Origin: Ooceraea biroi
Taxonomy: Eukaryota > Arthropoda > Insecta > Hymenoptera > Formicidae
DNA length: 64,000 bases
Reading direction: 5' to 3'
Assembly: GCF_003672135.1 (NCBI RefSeq)
Contig: NC_039513.1
Span: 496,001-560,000, forward strand
Each line of letters opens with the position of its first letter. The first letter of the stretch is position 1. Both the position numbers and the translations under genes were made by a program. Shown piece after piece: positions 33,833-44,864 of this stretch. The notes beneath the pieces were generated by a model. It saw only the letters and a program-made list of their open reading frames with translations, was not told where the DNA came from and did not search any database.

Positions 33833-36800
33833 GCCGATGGTGCAAACAGCGTACGACGACGACGAGGAGGAGGCGCGACGAGTCGTTGCGTCCTTACCGT
33901 CGTCGGCATACGTCCGACGAGAGCGTGACGTGCGCTCGAAGATTGCGCGAGGCGCAACCCTCCGAATCGGCCTCGTGAGGTGCGACGCGGTTGCGGGTCC
34001 GTCGTCCCGTCGGGCTGCTGGCACGTTGGAAGACGTCCGACGCGAGCGTCGCGAGGAGGAGGAGGAGGAGGAGAATCAGGAGGACGACGAGCAGCCGCGC
34101 TACCAACCACGCATCGTCCTAAAACGATGTGACGACGTGGTGAGGGAACCACCACCGGCCCCGCCTGTTGTACGCAACGACGACGACGACGTCGTGTACG
34201 TCGAGTCGGACGACGAGGAGGCAGAGGAGACTGTAAACACTCTTCTGAACCCTCTGCATCTCAGGGAGCGGCATTTACGCGAGGGGCGCAGCATCGACGT
34301 GTCGCAAGACATCGACTCGGTGCTGGCGTGCTGCACCGCCCTCGAGCCGTTCGCGTGCCGCTACATGGCGAAAATTTTCGCGTGTCCGATAGTACATTTG
34401 TGCCGTAACGTAAAGCTCACGGCTTACCTTGAGCAACGGGACAGGTTCATCGCGCCCGATCGGCCCCTTTGCGAGGAGGAGGTATCGCGGGATCGCGTGT
34501 GGCACGAGTGCCAGCTCGGGACGAGCGATGGTCGCCCGATTTACGTCGTATTCCAGACGCAGGAGGACAGCCCGCTCTACGAGGGCATAGAGCCGGGGGC
34601 TGATCCCCGCAGGAACCCGCGACTGCGGTTCACCGTGCGGGAGTTCGTGCGACGAGTCGTCGTAACTGCGGCGCGCAGACTCGACAAAGGCACGACAACG
34701 GCGCAAGCGGGACTGCCGTACTTGAAACACGACGTCTTAAGGACGTACACGATCATGGAGGCAGACTATCCAGAGTTCTGCCGCAACGTGACGGATCGGC
34801 TGCGCGAGGTGGATCTGCGGACAAGTTGCGCGATAACATTCCTCAGATTTTATACGTGCGATCACGGGATGAGGCTGCAGCCGGCGCGAGCGAGGGAGTA
34901 TCTCGACGCGCTCCTCGACGTCGACAACGTGCATCTGGATGTGCTCCAGATGCACCGAGCGGACGTGTTGCGATCCACGTCTGACCAACCAGTCGTACTA
35001 CGAGTCGCGGGCCGCGTAACGACCGACGGCTCCCTCAGAGCCGTACTCGCTGACGGCATTCGCCTGAGGGAGCAGGTGCAATGTTTCCGTTTCGGTTTTA
35101 CCGCCGACTACGGGTACGTATCAGCGCACCACAGTCCGCCGGACGCGAATCACGCCGTCACCTTTTTGCAGGCGTACTGCAGCGCCGCAAAATTCTCGAG
35201 CTAACGCCAATACCGGCCTGCTAGGCGCCTTCGCGGTGTGTCGCGCCTTCCTGAACTGCGACGACACGTTGCACGCGGTGAGGGAGGAATGCCTCCAGCG
35301 CATGCGCGATCTCCTCTCGTACGTGAAGGATCACGTTTACGAGGGGCAATCTTTGCGCATCGAGGAGGTGCTGACGGTGGACGGCTCGCGAGTCGGGGGC
35401 ACCGTGTCCGACTACCTCCGCGAAATAAACGCGTTCACCGACGACAACAACGACGAGCCCTTCAGCTGCATCACCACCAGGATCCTCCTGCGCAACGGCC
35501 TCCTGTATAGGTTCAGCGACTGGCAGCGCTACCTTGCTCGCTTCATCGGGGACGACGTACGGTTCGTCATGCATCTTTACCGCAACCTCGAACGCTTCTT
35601 GCAGGACGCGTGGACGTCGCCGGACCTGGTTCGACTCACGATGCGTGCCGAGTTCCGGCTGCTCTATTTCGTGCACGGACGCAGCTCGGCGTTCAATTAC
35701 GCCGTTGCTCGACGCATGTTCGCTCGCGAGACGGAGCGTCGGTCCGCCGAGAGGGTCCTGACGCGCCTGCGCCCTTTCAACGACAAGCGGGATCGATTCC
35801 CCTATCCGATTTTTACAACGAGGATGGAGCAACGTCTCGTGAGCACAGTGAGATTCGTCTGGCAGATGTTGATGGGCCTGCCCGATCCGGCCGCGGAGCA
35901 AGCAACGCAGGAGCGACAGCGACTCGAGGTGCGTTACCTCGTGATGTTGTACGCGTGTTACGGCCTGACGCACATGCTCCTCGGGCCAGGCCGCGCGCGA
36001 CGTAGACATTACGCGCGAGACGGCGCGCCACTATGAAAATTGACAACGCGCGTTCACGAGGCGCTACGTGATGACGGAATGCTGGCGGGTGGGCGTGCGA
36101 CAGTGCCCGATCGCGTTTAGTCGCGCGACTCAGGCAGAGAGTATCGCGGCCGCGATCGTCAATCCGCGAACGCTCTTCGGACGAGTGGCGTTGGCCAGTT
36201 GCGGCATATCCGGCGACCCGGTGGCTCGCGGAGACCTGTGTGCGTGTCTTGAGGCCGAGATACGGCGCGCATTTCGACATATTTCTGACGCGCCTAACGA
36301 GCCACACCGCGCGGACACACGTCTGGGCGCTCGTCGCGCCGCGATCGGCCGAACTGTACTTGACGGTCGAAGGGCTCAAGAGGGACCTGGGGATCGATCA
36401 TGTATATTTTTCCCCTAGTGTGAAAAGTGAAATATTTCACACAAATGAAAAACTTAACGTGAATCAATTTTCTCGTGAAAATTAGTCTGTAAGAATCGCT
36501 GCTGCATGGTGAAAATTCATACAGAAAATTCAAGAAATGAGAATCCAACAGTACGCGTAAATACTTACATGTTTGTAATCATCATTACAAACGGTAATGA
36601 AATTAATAAGATCACTAGAAATTTCCTATATCAATGCGAAATACGCATGCGCAACTTTTCCGTATTTTAGTCAAGTCGCTTGATGGTTAAACGTGAAAAA
36701 TAGCGTATGATCGTTTGTTACCACATTTTGTTTCGTATGGTTACATTTGTCTAACATTGCATCATACTGCATTCCGGCTTAAAATCATCGTCGAAGGCAT

Positions 36801-37504
36801 CAACGGCGTCTGTTTAGCAAATAATTCAGGTAAATCGCGAAACAGTCATCATTACTCTTAGAATGCAATGCAAAGGTAACGCAAAATCTCATGTGGCAAT
36901 TTCAAACAGATTCACTGTTTCTTTATAAGCCTAAGACGTTACTTTGTGAGACGATTGCGACAGAACGAGCATACCACATCGGCGAAGTGAAGAGTTAAGA
37001 GAAGTTGAAATTAAACGTTAATATATGTTGTGATTTATATCTACGCAGATTACACATCTTCCTTCATAAATATTGAAATAAGTTATATATACTCTTACCA
37101 TATGTATTCTTTTCTTTAATTTCTACATTATATTAGCAGAATGAACGTAACAACAAAGCAGAAAGAGATAATGATACAATGGATGAAGTCACATCCAGAG
37201 GTGGCAAGAGGAAGGCTAAGGAGGAAAAAAGAAAGTCGTAAAGATATGGTGCGTATGTCTTATACATTAAAAGTTTACGATTGTTTAATATGTAATTTTA
37301 TAACTGTAGATGCAGTTATTAGAAGATTTAGCAACAACAATAAATCAAGCCAACGTTGGCCCGAAGAAAAATGGTGCAGAATGGTTTAAGGTGGTTAACT
37401 TATTTATATTTTCATGACTTTATACATATATATCAGACTACTTTACATATATTCACTATACATACATAGAAGTGAGTGTATACACACGCACCCACGCACA
37501 CACA

Positions 37505-37685
37505 CACTCTCTCTCTCTCTCACTCACTCTCTCTCTCCCACTCTCTCTTTCCCGCTCTCTCTCTCTCCCGCTCTCTTTCTCTCTCCCGCTCTCTTTCTCC
37601 CGCTCTCTCTTCCGCTCTCTCTCTCTCTCTCTCCCGCTCTCTCTTCCGCTCTCTCTCTCTCTCTCCCGCTCTCTCTCTCTCTCCC
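37505..37685 (+). repeat. (CT)n-rich microsatellite
   Basis: Long CTCTCT tracts interspersed with CCCGCT and TTCCGC, within the second intron of the Myb-like gene. Open frames across it are artefacts. Confidence 0.95.
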
Positions 37686-37913
37686 TTTTGTGGTAGTATC
37701 CTATAAAAAATTTAATTACAGTGTTATAGAATAACATTTTAATACATGTTGTACTTACAGACTTGGAAGGACTGGCAGATGTACGTATTGAAGAAAGAGA
37801 CGAAGCGAAGAAGTCATTGTTTGGGAACAGGTGGAGGATCCCCCATTAATGTGCCTTTCTGTCCTTTAGAGGAAGAGTTATTGGATTTCATTACGCCGGA
37901 AGAAGCGGGCATG

Positions 37914-38050
37914 GAAAATATCCCACAAGGAGGGATATATTCGTGTGAAAATATGGAAGCTGATGATGTACAAACAAGAGAAAATATCCCACAAGAAGGG
38001 ATACATTCATGTGAAAATATGGAAGAGGATGATGTACAAACAAGAGAAAA
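37914..38050 (+). repeat. 69-bp tandem repeat inside the Myb-like gene
   Basis: Two copies of a 69-bp unit encoding ENIPQ(G/E)GI(Y/H)SCENME(A/E)DDVQTR (23 residues), plus a partial third. In-frame, so it lengthens an acidic linker. Confidence 0.9.
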
Positions 38051-39502
38051 TATACATTTCGAGGAGACTGAATTGCCACAGAAGATTGCGTACAAACGAC
38101 CAGTTCAGACAAAATAACACAGGTAGTGTGTTTTTCAGTTCATTACGATTACCTCTGATATATGGAGACTTAAAGCTCAGTTTTACAATTAAATTTCTAT
38201 GAAAAAATCAAAATATTAATAAATTGTACAATAAATTCTTTAAATAAAGTTGTAATCTTGAATCATTATTTGATACTTTTTATTTCAGGATTAAAAACAC
38301 AATCATTATCACGTGAAACAAGTCATATCCAGAAAGGCCAACAAAGATCACATACACGATCATTATCCTGCGAGATGGTTGATATCCAGAAAGAGAAATT
38401 GGATTTAAAAAAGGAGGAAGTAGTTATTCAACAACAACTTCTACAATTGCAGCGATCAATACTAGCTGAATTGAAACAAATAAGGAGCACTGCATTCCGC
38501 ACAGTGGACACGTACGGTCATCTAGAATAAGACTTGTTAGTAGTATATTGGACTACTTGTCTGTTAAAAGATAAGTTCCTTAAGCATTTTTTGTCCTAAA
38601 GTTTTATTTTCTGTTGCAATAACTTTTATTTTAAGATATGTGATAAAAAGTTGTTATGTTTATGTTAACCTTAGGGAATTCACACCTTGGCAGAAAGCAG
38701 AAAAGCCGATGCCAATTAGAACTTGTGGTAGTTGGCAGTTTCCGCTTTCTGAAGCAGAATGTACTATCGACTATTAGCGCGAGTCCTAATTAGCGTTTGC
38801 TTCCTGTTATTCTGCCAAGGTCTGAATCCGCCCTTAGAAGATATATTTTGTTATTGTATATGTTACATAAACAGATCTTTACGTGTGCGTATGCAAAGAA
38901 TTTATTTACACTACGTAAGAAAGAACTTTATGATGCGATTGCAATAGCTTTTATGTTAAGAGACGTGATAAAAAAGTTATGTTTATGTTAGAAAAATTTA
39001 TTTTGTTATTGTAAATGCTACATAAACATATATTTATAATGTATATACATATGTACAAAGTTTATTTATACCAAGTACTGAGTACTAAGTTTGTTTATAC
39101 TCTCTTATTTCAAATTTCCTTTATTTCGCCAAGAAATATCACGAGCACGGAGAACATAGTGGACAGATTAGAAGATTCTTATGAACTTGTTGATGGCACA
39201 AGAGACATAACTTCATGCGTGGCGATTGCAGCTTTGACTATCTAATATAGTCAAAGGGATGCTGTCTGAAAAATGACAAAGTAATATTTTCATTATGAAT
39301 ATAGCAAATTGATAAGTTCACGTTGTTGATCATTGTTCATTAATTGCAACAGTTCATAATCGTACAATCGTAGTAGTTGTATCGATGATACTAATTACAT
39401 TAAGTATAAAAAATATAATAAGGGGATTAAGATATACCAGTAATATCCGAATGTCCCGGGGCTGGCGGTAATGGTCTGCGTTCCGGTTTGTATACATATA
39501 TA

Positions 39503-40330
39503 CACTCACTCCCAAAAAAAGCGGTACACTAAAATTTAGGAAAAAAATTACCAACCTTCAAATGATCATAACTTGGTAAATAATGAAGATAAAAATATGT
39601 TCAAAAATGCAAAATGAAGCTTCAAGTATCCACTTTAAGAATATTTGAATGGCAATTATGGTCGGCCATTTGATTCAAAATGGCGGATGACAAAATGAAA
39701 GGATGCAAAAGTGATAACCGAAAGTCCGAGTTTGTGACGGTGCATGGCGTGAATTAGATATCGCAGCCTAATGGGACCAAATGCAAATGAAAATATAGAG
39801 TGTTATCTTTAAAATGCTTTTTACCGAGCTCGATGCGATTTTTCGCTGAGTTGTGCAACTTTAAAAAAGAAAACACTCTGTTAAGTAAATTTGGAGTATC
39901 TCAACAAAAAATGATCGCATCGAGCTTTGTAAAAAAGCGTTTTAAAGATAAAACTCTATACTTTTATATGCATTTAGTCCCATTGGGCTGCAATATCTAC
40001 TTTACACCATGTGCCATCGCAAACTCGAATCTTCATTTATCAATTTCGCATGCTCTCCCTTTCCGCCATTTTAAAAAACTCGTCGTGCACAATTTCGATT
40101 TAAATTGCGAAAAGTAAGGTTTCAAAGCTTTAAAACCGTTTTTGAAATTTTGTGCTAGGATAGTTAGGTACCGAGATATTCAATTTCGAATTTGCAATAT
40201 CGTCGATTCAGCAAGGCCTAAGGAATTAGAAAACCCTGCGGTTCGTTTAGTTCTTTTATAATTCCAACTGCTGCGTTCATTATTCTTTATACTCCAAATC
40301 CTTCTTATGTGGTGTGTGCGTGTGTGGGTG

Positions 40331-40379
<49 letters not shown>

Positions 40380-41314
40380 CACAAGGATGAGGACCCCGTG
40401 GTTCGTCAGTTCCACAGTAATTTAAGACTCCAAACCCTCCTTGTGGTGTGTGTGTGTGTGTGCGCGCGCGCTACATACACCTACACCCACACACGCACAC
40501 ACCACATAAGAAGGATTTGGAGTATAAAGAATAATGAACGCAGCAGTTGGAATTATAAAAGAACTAAACGAACCGCAGGGTTTTCTAATTCCTTAGGCCT
40601 TGCTGAATCGACGATATTGCAAATTCGAAATTGAATATCTCGGTACCTAACTATCCTAGCACAAAATTTCAAAAACGGTTTTAAAGCTTTGAAACCTTAC
40701 TTTTCGCAATTTAAATCGAAATTGTGCACGACGAGTTTTTTAAAATGGCGGAAAGGGAGAGCATGCGAAATTGATAAATGAAGATTCGAGTTTGCGATGG
40801 CACATGGTGTAAAGTAGATATTGCAGCCCAATGGGACTAAATGCATATAAAAGTATAGAGTTTTATCTTTAAAACGCTTTTTTACAAAGCTCGATGCGAT
40901 CATTTTTTGTTGAGATACTCCAAATTTACTTAACAGAGTGTTTTCTTTTTTAAAGTTGCACAACTCAGCGAAAAATGATCGCATCGAGCTCGGTAAAAAG
41001 CATTTTAAAGATAACACTCTATATTTTCATTTGCATTTGGTCCCATTAGGCTGCGATATCTAATTCACGCCATGCACCGTCACAAACTCGGACTTTCGGT
41101 TATCACTTTTGCATCCTTTCATTTTGTCATCCGCCATTTTGAATCAAATGGCCGACCATAATTGCCATTCAAATATTCTTAAAGTGGATACTTGAAGCTT
41201 CATTTTGCATTTTTGAACATATTTTTATCTTCATTATTTACCAAGTTATGATCATTTGAAGGTTGGTAATTTTTTTCCTAAATTTTAGTGTACCGCTTTT
41301 TTTGGGAGCGAGTG
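39503..41314. mobile_element. 1.8 kb palindromic element, TA-flanked (nested)
   Basis: The ends CACTCACTCCCAAAAAAAGC and the complementary right end are flanked by TA (39501-39502, 41315-41316), the Tc1/mariner signature. Arms 39503-~40338 and ~40472-41314 are almost exact reverse complements, so the element is a giant hairpin with a ~130 bp loop. Each arm contains a matching open frame (39800-40117 plus, 40697-41017 minus) that has no transposase motif and is likely incidental. It sits inside the Harbinger element. Confidence 0.9.
40334..40378 (+). repeat. (GT)n microsatellite at the loop of the palindrome
   Basis: More than 20 GT units at the inner end of the left arm; a shorter GT/GC tract (40447-40470) lies at the inner end of the right arm. 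The arms pair less well here. Confidence 0.95.
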
Positions 41315-41317
41315 TAT

Positions 41318-43233
41318 TTATGTAAAATACAAATCTATGATTGATTCTCTAGTATCGTTACCATTTCTGTTCTCGTTGTTTAATATTTCATGTCTTTCGT
41401 CTCTATCTAAGTCGTTGAAATACATTATTCCTTCAGGTACATTGTAGAATTTGGCCACGTTATGCAGTACGCAGCAAGCGTTGACAATATATGCTAAAAG
41501 ATAATATCTGTTTAAATAATTAGATATATGGATGTGCATAAAATCATACAGATATATATTCTTGAATTTGGAAATATGTATATAATCTCACACACTAACA
41601 TATATTAATCTATATTCATATATAGATACAGTCATATACAGAAATATATTATTATATAATTCTTACCACTAAATTTTGGAGAATAATGCAACCCTCTTTC
41701 TTTCCTCAAGCATCTCCATCGACCTTTCAATACTCCAATTGCGCGTTCTACATTTGAGCGTGCTGTTGCATGAGCATTTGTATCACGAGCCGAAGGTGAT
41801 CCTTCAGGTTGTTGTAATTTTGGTGTCATCAAATAAGGTAGCAAAGGATATGCTGAATCTCCTGATAACAGTCAATATAATAAGCTCTTTGTCAGATAAC
41901 ACATACAAAAATATTGTTAATTTTAAAACCTACATATATTACAAGATGTGTTTCTAAAATAAATAAATTTACAATATGAGTTTAACTTATCTAACAACCA
42001 ACCATATCGTCGTCCATTATTGAATTGCTGCTCTAAATGTACTGAAACAGCTCAAGCGTTCCACACACGTGCATCATGCGTTCTTCCTCCGTGTCCGCTA
42101 CTTACGGCTAATATTTCTCCATCATAGTCAGAAATCTTAAAATATTAATATTTAACATATAAATATTTTAAAAGAACATGGTAATAATAAATAACAGCAC
42201 AATAATAATGTAGTTATCGCTAATAATAACTTAATAATTACTTATACTTACTATTAAAACATTTAATGAATGGTACAATTTCCTATTTATATATAAATGC
42301 TCTCGTTCCCTATTCGGAGGAAAAATAGCGATATGAGTGCCATCAACACTACCTATCACACCAGGGAATCGGCAATGAGTCCAAAATCTGAAATAATATG
42401 ATACATATATACATTTTTATACTTTATATATACTTTGTAATATTATATTTAGAAAAAATAAACTACCAACCGTAACTTAACACGTTCAAGATCGTGATCA
42501 GGTTGTGGAAATTTAATCCAATATCTCATTCTTTGGTTTAGTGCCTTCACAACAGAGTGAACTGCTCCAGAGATTGAAGATTGGCACATACAAGTCAAAA
42601 AGTCTTAACCAATACGCTGTTGATAAGAACCAGAAGCTAGGAAGCTCAAAGCCGCTAATACTTATATAGAAATAACATGTATGGTTCGCTAGAGTGAAAC
42701 AGTATTATAGACAATAGTATTATGAAGTAAAATACATACTTTATATATCATTTTTTTAAAATTCACATACCTCTTGGATACAATTATTTAAAAATATATT
42801 TATAATAATTTATTAGATTTTTCACTTTATTTTGTAAACTAATTATTGTAAAAAGATATTATTACTTTTATCTCACGAGGGATTGCTGTTTCCCGTCTTT
42901 CTTCTGCCATATGTGGTAGCAATTCTTGAATTAATAGCATTGCTGCTTCTCAAGATAACCTACACATATTATTAAAAATATATATTTTATACATTTTAAA
43001 ATATCTGCTTATTAATATATACATAGCTTCTTTTTTTGAACAAAGTCGAAAAATTAAGCACTACAGTATAGTAATAATATATGTATATTACTCATTGTTA
43101 CCTGTATAATTCTTGAAATCGTCTTTCTGGTTGATGAAATGGATTTTGAGTATCCCTTAACATTTTCCGAATTATGCGCATATTTTCATCCCGATTATCT
43201 TGTTCTATAACCCACCATGCAGCAGCCATTGCA
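41318..43233 (-). pseudogene. PIF/Harbinger DDE transposase (HARBI1-like), decayed
   Basis: Minus-strand exons in order: ~43233-43105 (MAAAWWVIEQDNRDENMRII); ~42955-42870 (MLLIQELLPHMAEERRETAI); ~42650-42485 (FLASGSYQQRIG and SSISGAVHSVVKALNQRM); ~42390-42250 (FPGVIGSVDGTHIAIFPPNR then YINRKLYHSLNV, first Asp); ~42135-41995 (GGRTHDARVWNA, second Asp); ~41870-41660 (SAYPLLPYLMTPKLQ and NVERAIGVLKGRWRCL, catalytic Glu); and ~41541-41320 (AYIVNACCVLHNVAKFYNV). All three acidic residues are present. In-frame stops appear in at least three exons (LS-stop-EAA, IG-stop-DF, WNA-stop-AV), so it is inactive. Exon limits are estimated from splice-like sites. Confidence 0.85.
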
Positions 43234-44249
43234 ACCAATTAATTTTTAACTGGAAGAAGAATACACGTGAAACTTCCCACTTTGTAAAAACTTCAACTTT
43301 TCAGTAGGTAACGCTAGAGGAAAAGATATATTTGTATTGCATTCTAAGAGTAATGATGACTTTTTCGCGATTTACCTGAATTATTTGCTAAACAGACGTC
43401 GTTGATCCCTTCGACGATGATTTCAAGCCAGAATGCAGTATGATGCAATGTTAAACACATATAACCATACGAAACAAAACTCATGAAATGAAGTATTTAG
43501 TATATAAATGAGCACACGCTATTTTTCACGTTTTAGTCATCAAGCAACTTGGCTAAAATGCTTTGCGCATGCAGCAGCCATGACAGACTAATTTTCACGA
43601 GAAAATTGATTTACGTTAAGATTTTCATTTTTGTGAAAAATTTCACTTTTCACACTAGGGGAAAAATATACATGATCGACCCCCTGAGGACGCTTCGGAG
43701 GAGACAGCGCATACCACGCGTTCCGCCACGACGCCCCTCGGCGCCTGCATTGCCCGCGGAGGAGGAGGAAGAGGACGACAACGGTGGCGAGAGCAGCAGC
43801 GGCAGCGGCAGCGGCGGCGGCGGCAGCGGCGGCGGCGGCGGCAGCGGCAGCAACCAAGCAGCAGCAGCTACTCCACCATTACCACCACCATCACCACTAC
43901 CGCCGTCATCACCACCGCCGCCAGCGTCACCACCATCACCGCCAGCACCGTCACCAACCCTCCCGCCACCGCCAGCACCGTCATCAACCCTCCCGCCACC
44001 GCCAGCACTACCGGCGCCAGACAGGAGGAAGGAAGAGCTTCCGGGACCCTCCCCTGAGGTACGGACGAGCAAACGCCCGAATGATGTCGCCAGCGACACC
44101 ACGTCGGCACCGTCGACGTCGTACGCGTCCACGACGACACGGCAAAGTTACGGCAAATTCACCTACCAAATTGACAAATTGTTGTTGCGACACGCGCTCC
44201 GAGGGAACGTGCAAAGCCTGGCACACTGGCAGGCCCTAAAGAGAGATTG

Positions 44250-44864
44250 CACCAGATGACCTTTTCGATAGAGCTCCTCGTGACGAACAATTTTCCTCCT
44301 GGCGGCCACTCTGTAGGATGCACGGTTCACCAGATATAAGGGAAAAACTATTCTCTAGAGATAGAAAATCCCCTTTTTCTCGAAAACGAAGCTCGATACA
44401 GGCTCGCATCATAGGACATAAAAGTCTCGTCTCGTCGAGGCCAACAACTTCGCTTCAGGCGATAACACCGTAGGACGCACCATTGCCGAGATATCAGCCA
44501 GAAAATGTTATCTACACAAGGGAAAATGCCCGTTGTCTCAAAATCGTGGTAACATTATCCAACTCACTTTTCCTTTCAATTAGATTCGATACGATTAACT
44601 TTTTCTTAGAATGGATAAGTTGTAGGTTGTAGGTTAGAGTCGGGGGGGGCTTTGCCCCCCCCCCCGACCGGGGGCTTAGCCCCCTGGACGCCCACAAGCT
44701 ATTTGACTGGGGGCCACGCACGGCCACATCCCCCAACTTAAACATATTTAACAACGTTAGTTAGAACAATTTTTTAAATTCCGAAAAAAGTGCAAAAATT
44801 TGTGGGTCCAAAACGCGTTTCTCGACCTCGCGAACCTACTGCCAGAGTCTCATTTTAACAAAGG
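44250..44864. repeat. Interspersed repeat R1, second copy
   Basis: It matches 8885-9330: the gene-side junction, CTTTTCGATAGAGCTCCTCG, the ACACCGTAGGACGCACC text and the GC hairpin cluster (44640-44695) all recur. It abuts the truncated copy B at a TTGCACCA word that is also present at 8900, consistent with a deletion through microhomology. Confidence 0.8.

Larger units (their letters stand above)
37141..38530 (+). pseudogene. Harbinger-associated Myb/SANT-like (zeste-type) protein gene
   Basis: Apparent exons: 37141-~37246 (KQKEIMIQWMKSHPEVARGR), 37311-37387 (LLEDLATTINQANVGPKKNG then AEWFK), 37762-38117 (TWKDWQMYVLKKETKRR then GTGGGSPINVPFCPLEEELL) and 38289-38530 (coiled-coil-like, KLDLKKEEVVIQQQLLQLQ, ending YGHLE). 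The order of helices, the W-x-x-TWKDW block and the TGGG(P/S)P motif match the Myb_DNA-bind_5 proteins that partner PIF/Harbinger transposases and bring them to the nucleus and to DNA. Exon junctions are approximate. A TAA at 38115-38117 precedes the last exon, so the third exon must splice before it or the gene is broken. Confidence 0.75.
36390..43683. mobile_element. PIF/Harbinger DNA transposon (7.3 kb), inserted in copy B
   Basis: Ends GGGATCGATCATG and CATGATCGACCCC pair with one mismatch. The inverted repeat continues inward through TATATTTTTCCCCTAG and, with gaps, for roughly 500 bp (36390-36880 against 43190-43683). CTG flanks both sides (36387-36389 and 43684-43686); the homologous site in copy A reads GAGCTGAGG with a single CTG, so the empty site and a 3-bp duplication are directly visible. 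The element encodes the two usual Harbinger proteins: a Myb/SANT-like protein on the plus strand and the DDE transposase on the minus strand, convergent around a nested 1.8 kb palindrome. Confidence 0.93.
33365..44259 (+). pseudogene. Copy B: GC-rich two-exon gene of unknown family, split and degraded
   Basis: Exon 1 (33365-33398, MSDEAHVSLED) joins exon 2 at 33505 across a 106 bp intron at the same codon as copy A. The acidic head is shorter than in A. The core is open to 35204, where one extra base relative to A shifts frame at 35195-35200, then continues from 35206. Further lesions: TGA at 36034, an extra base near 36265, and a PIF/Harbinger insertion at 36390-43683 between the two CTG copies. 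The linker resumes at 43687 with Gly/Ser and Pro/Ala runs. The C-terminal domain stops at 44259 after LAHWQALKRD, fused to repeat R1, so the last ~60 residues seen in copy A are missing. Core blocks (FLRFYTCDHGMRLQPARARE, FGFTADYGYVSAHHS) closely match A. Family unknown; no catalytic motif recognised. Confidence 0.7.

Noticed and set aside
37456..37737. Arg/Glu-repeat and Ser/Leu-repeat proteins
   Set aside because: They are translations of a (CT)n microsatellite in an intron.
39800..41017. Paired ~105-residue proteins in opposite orientation
   Set aside because: They are the two arms of one palindrome. No domain, and no evidence of expression.
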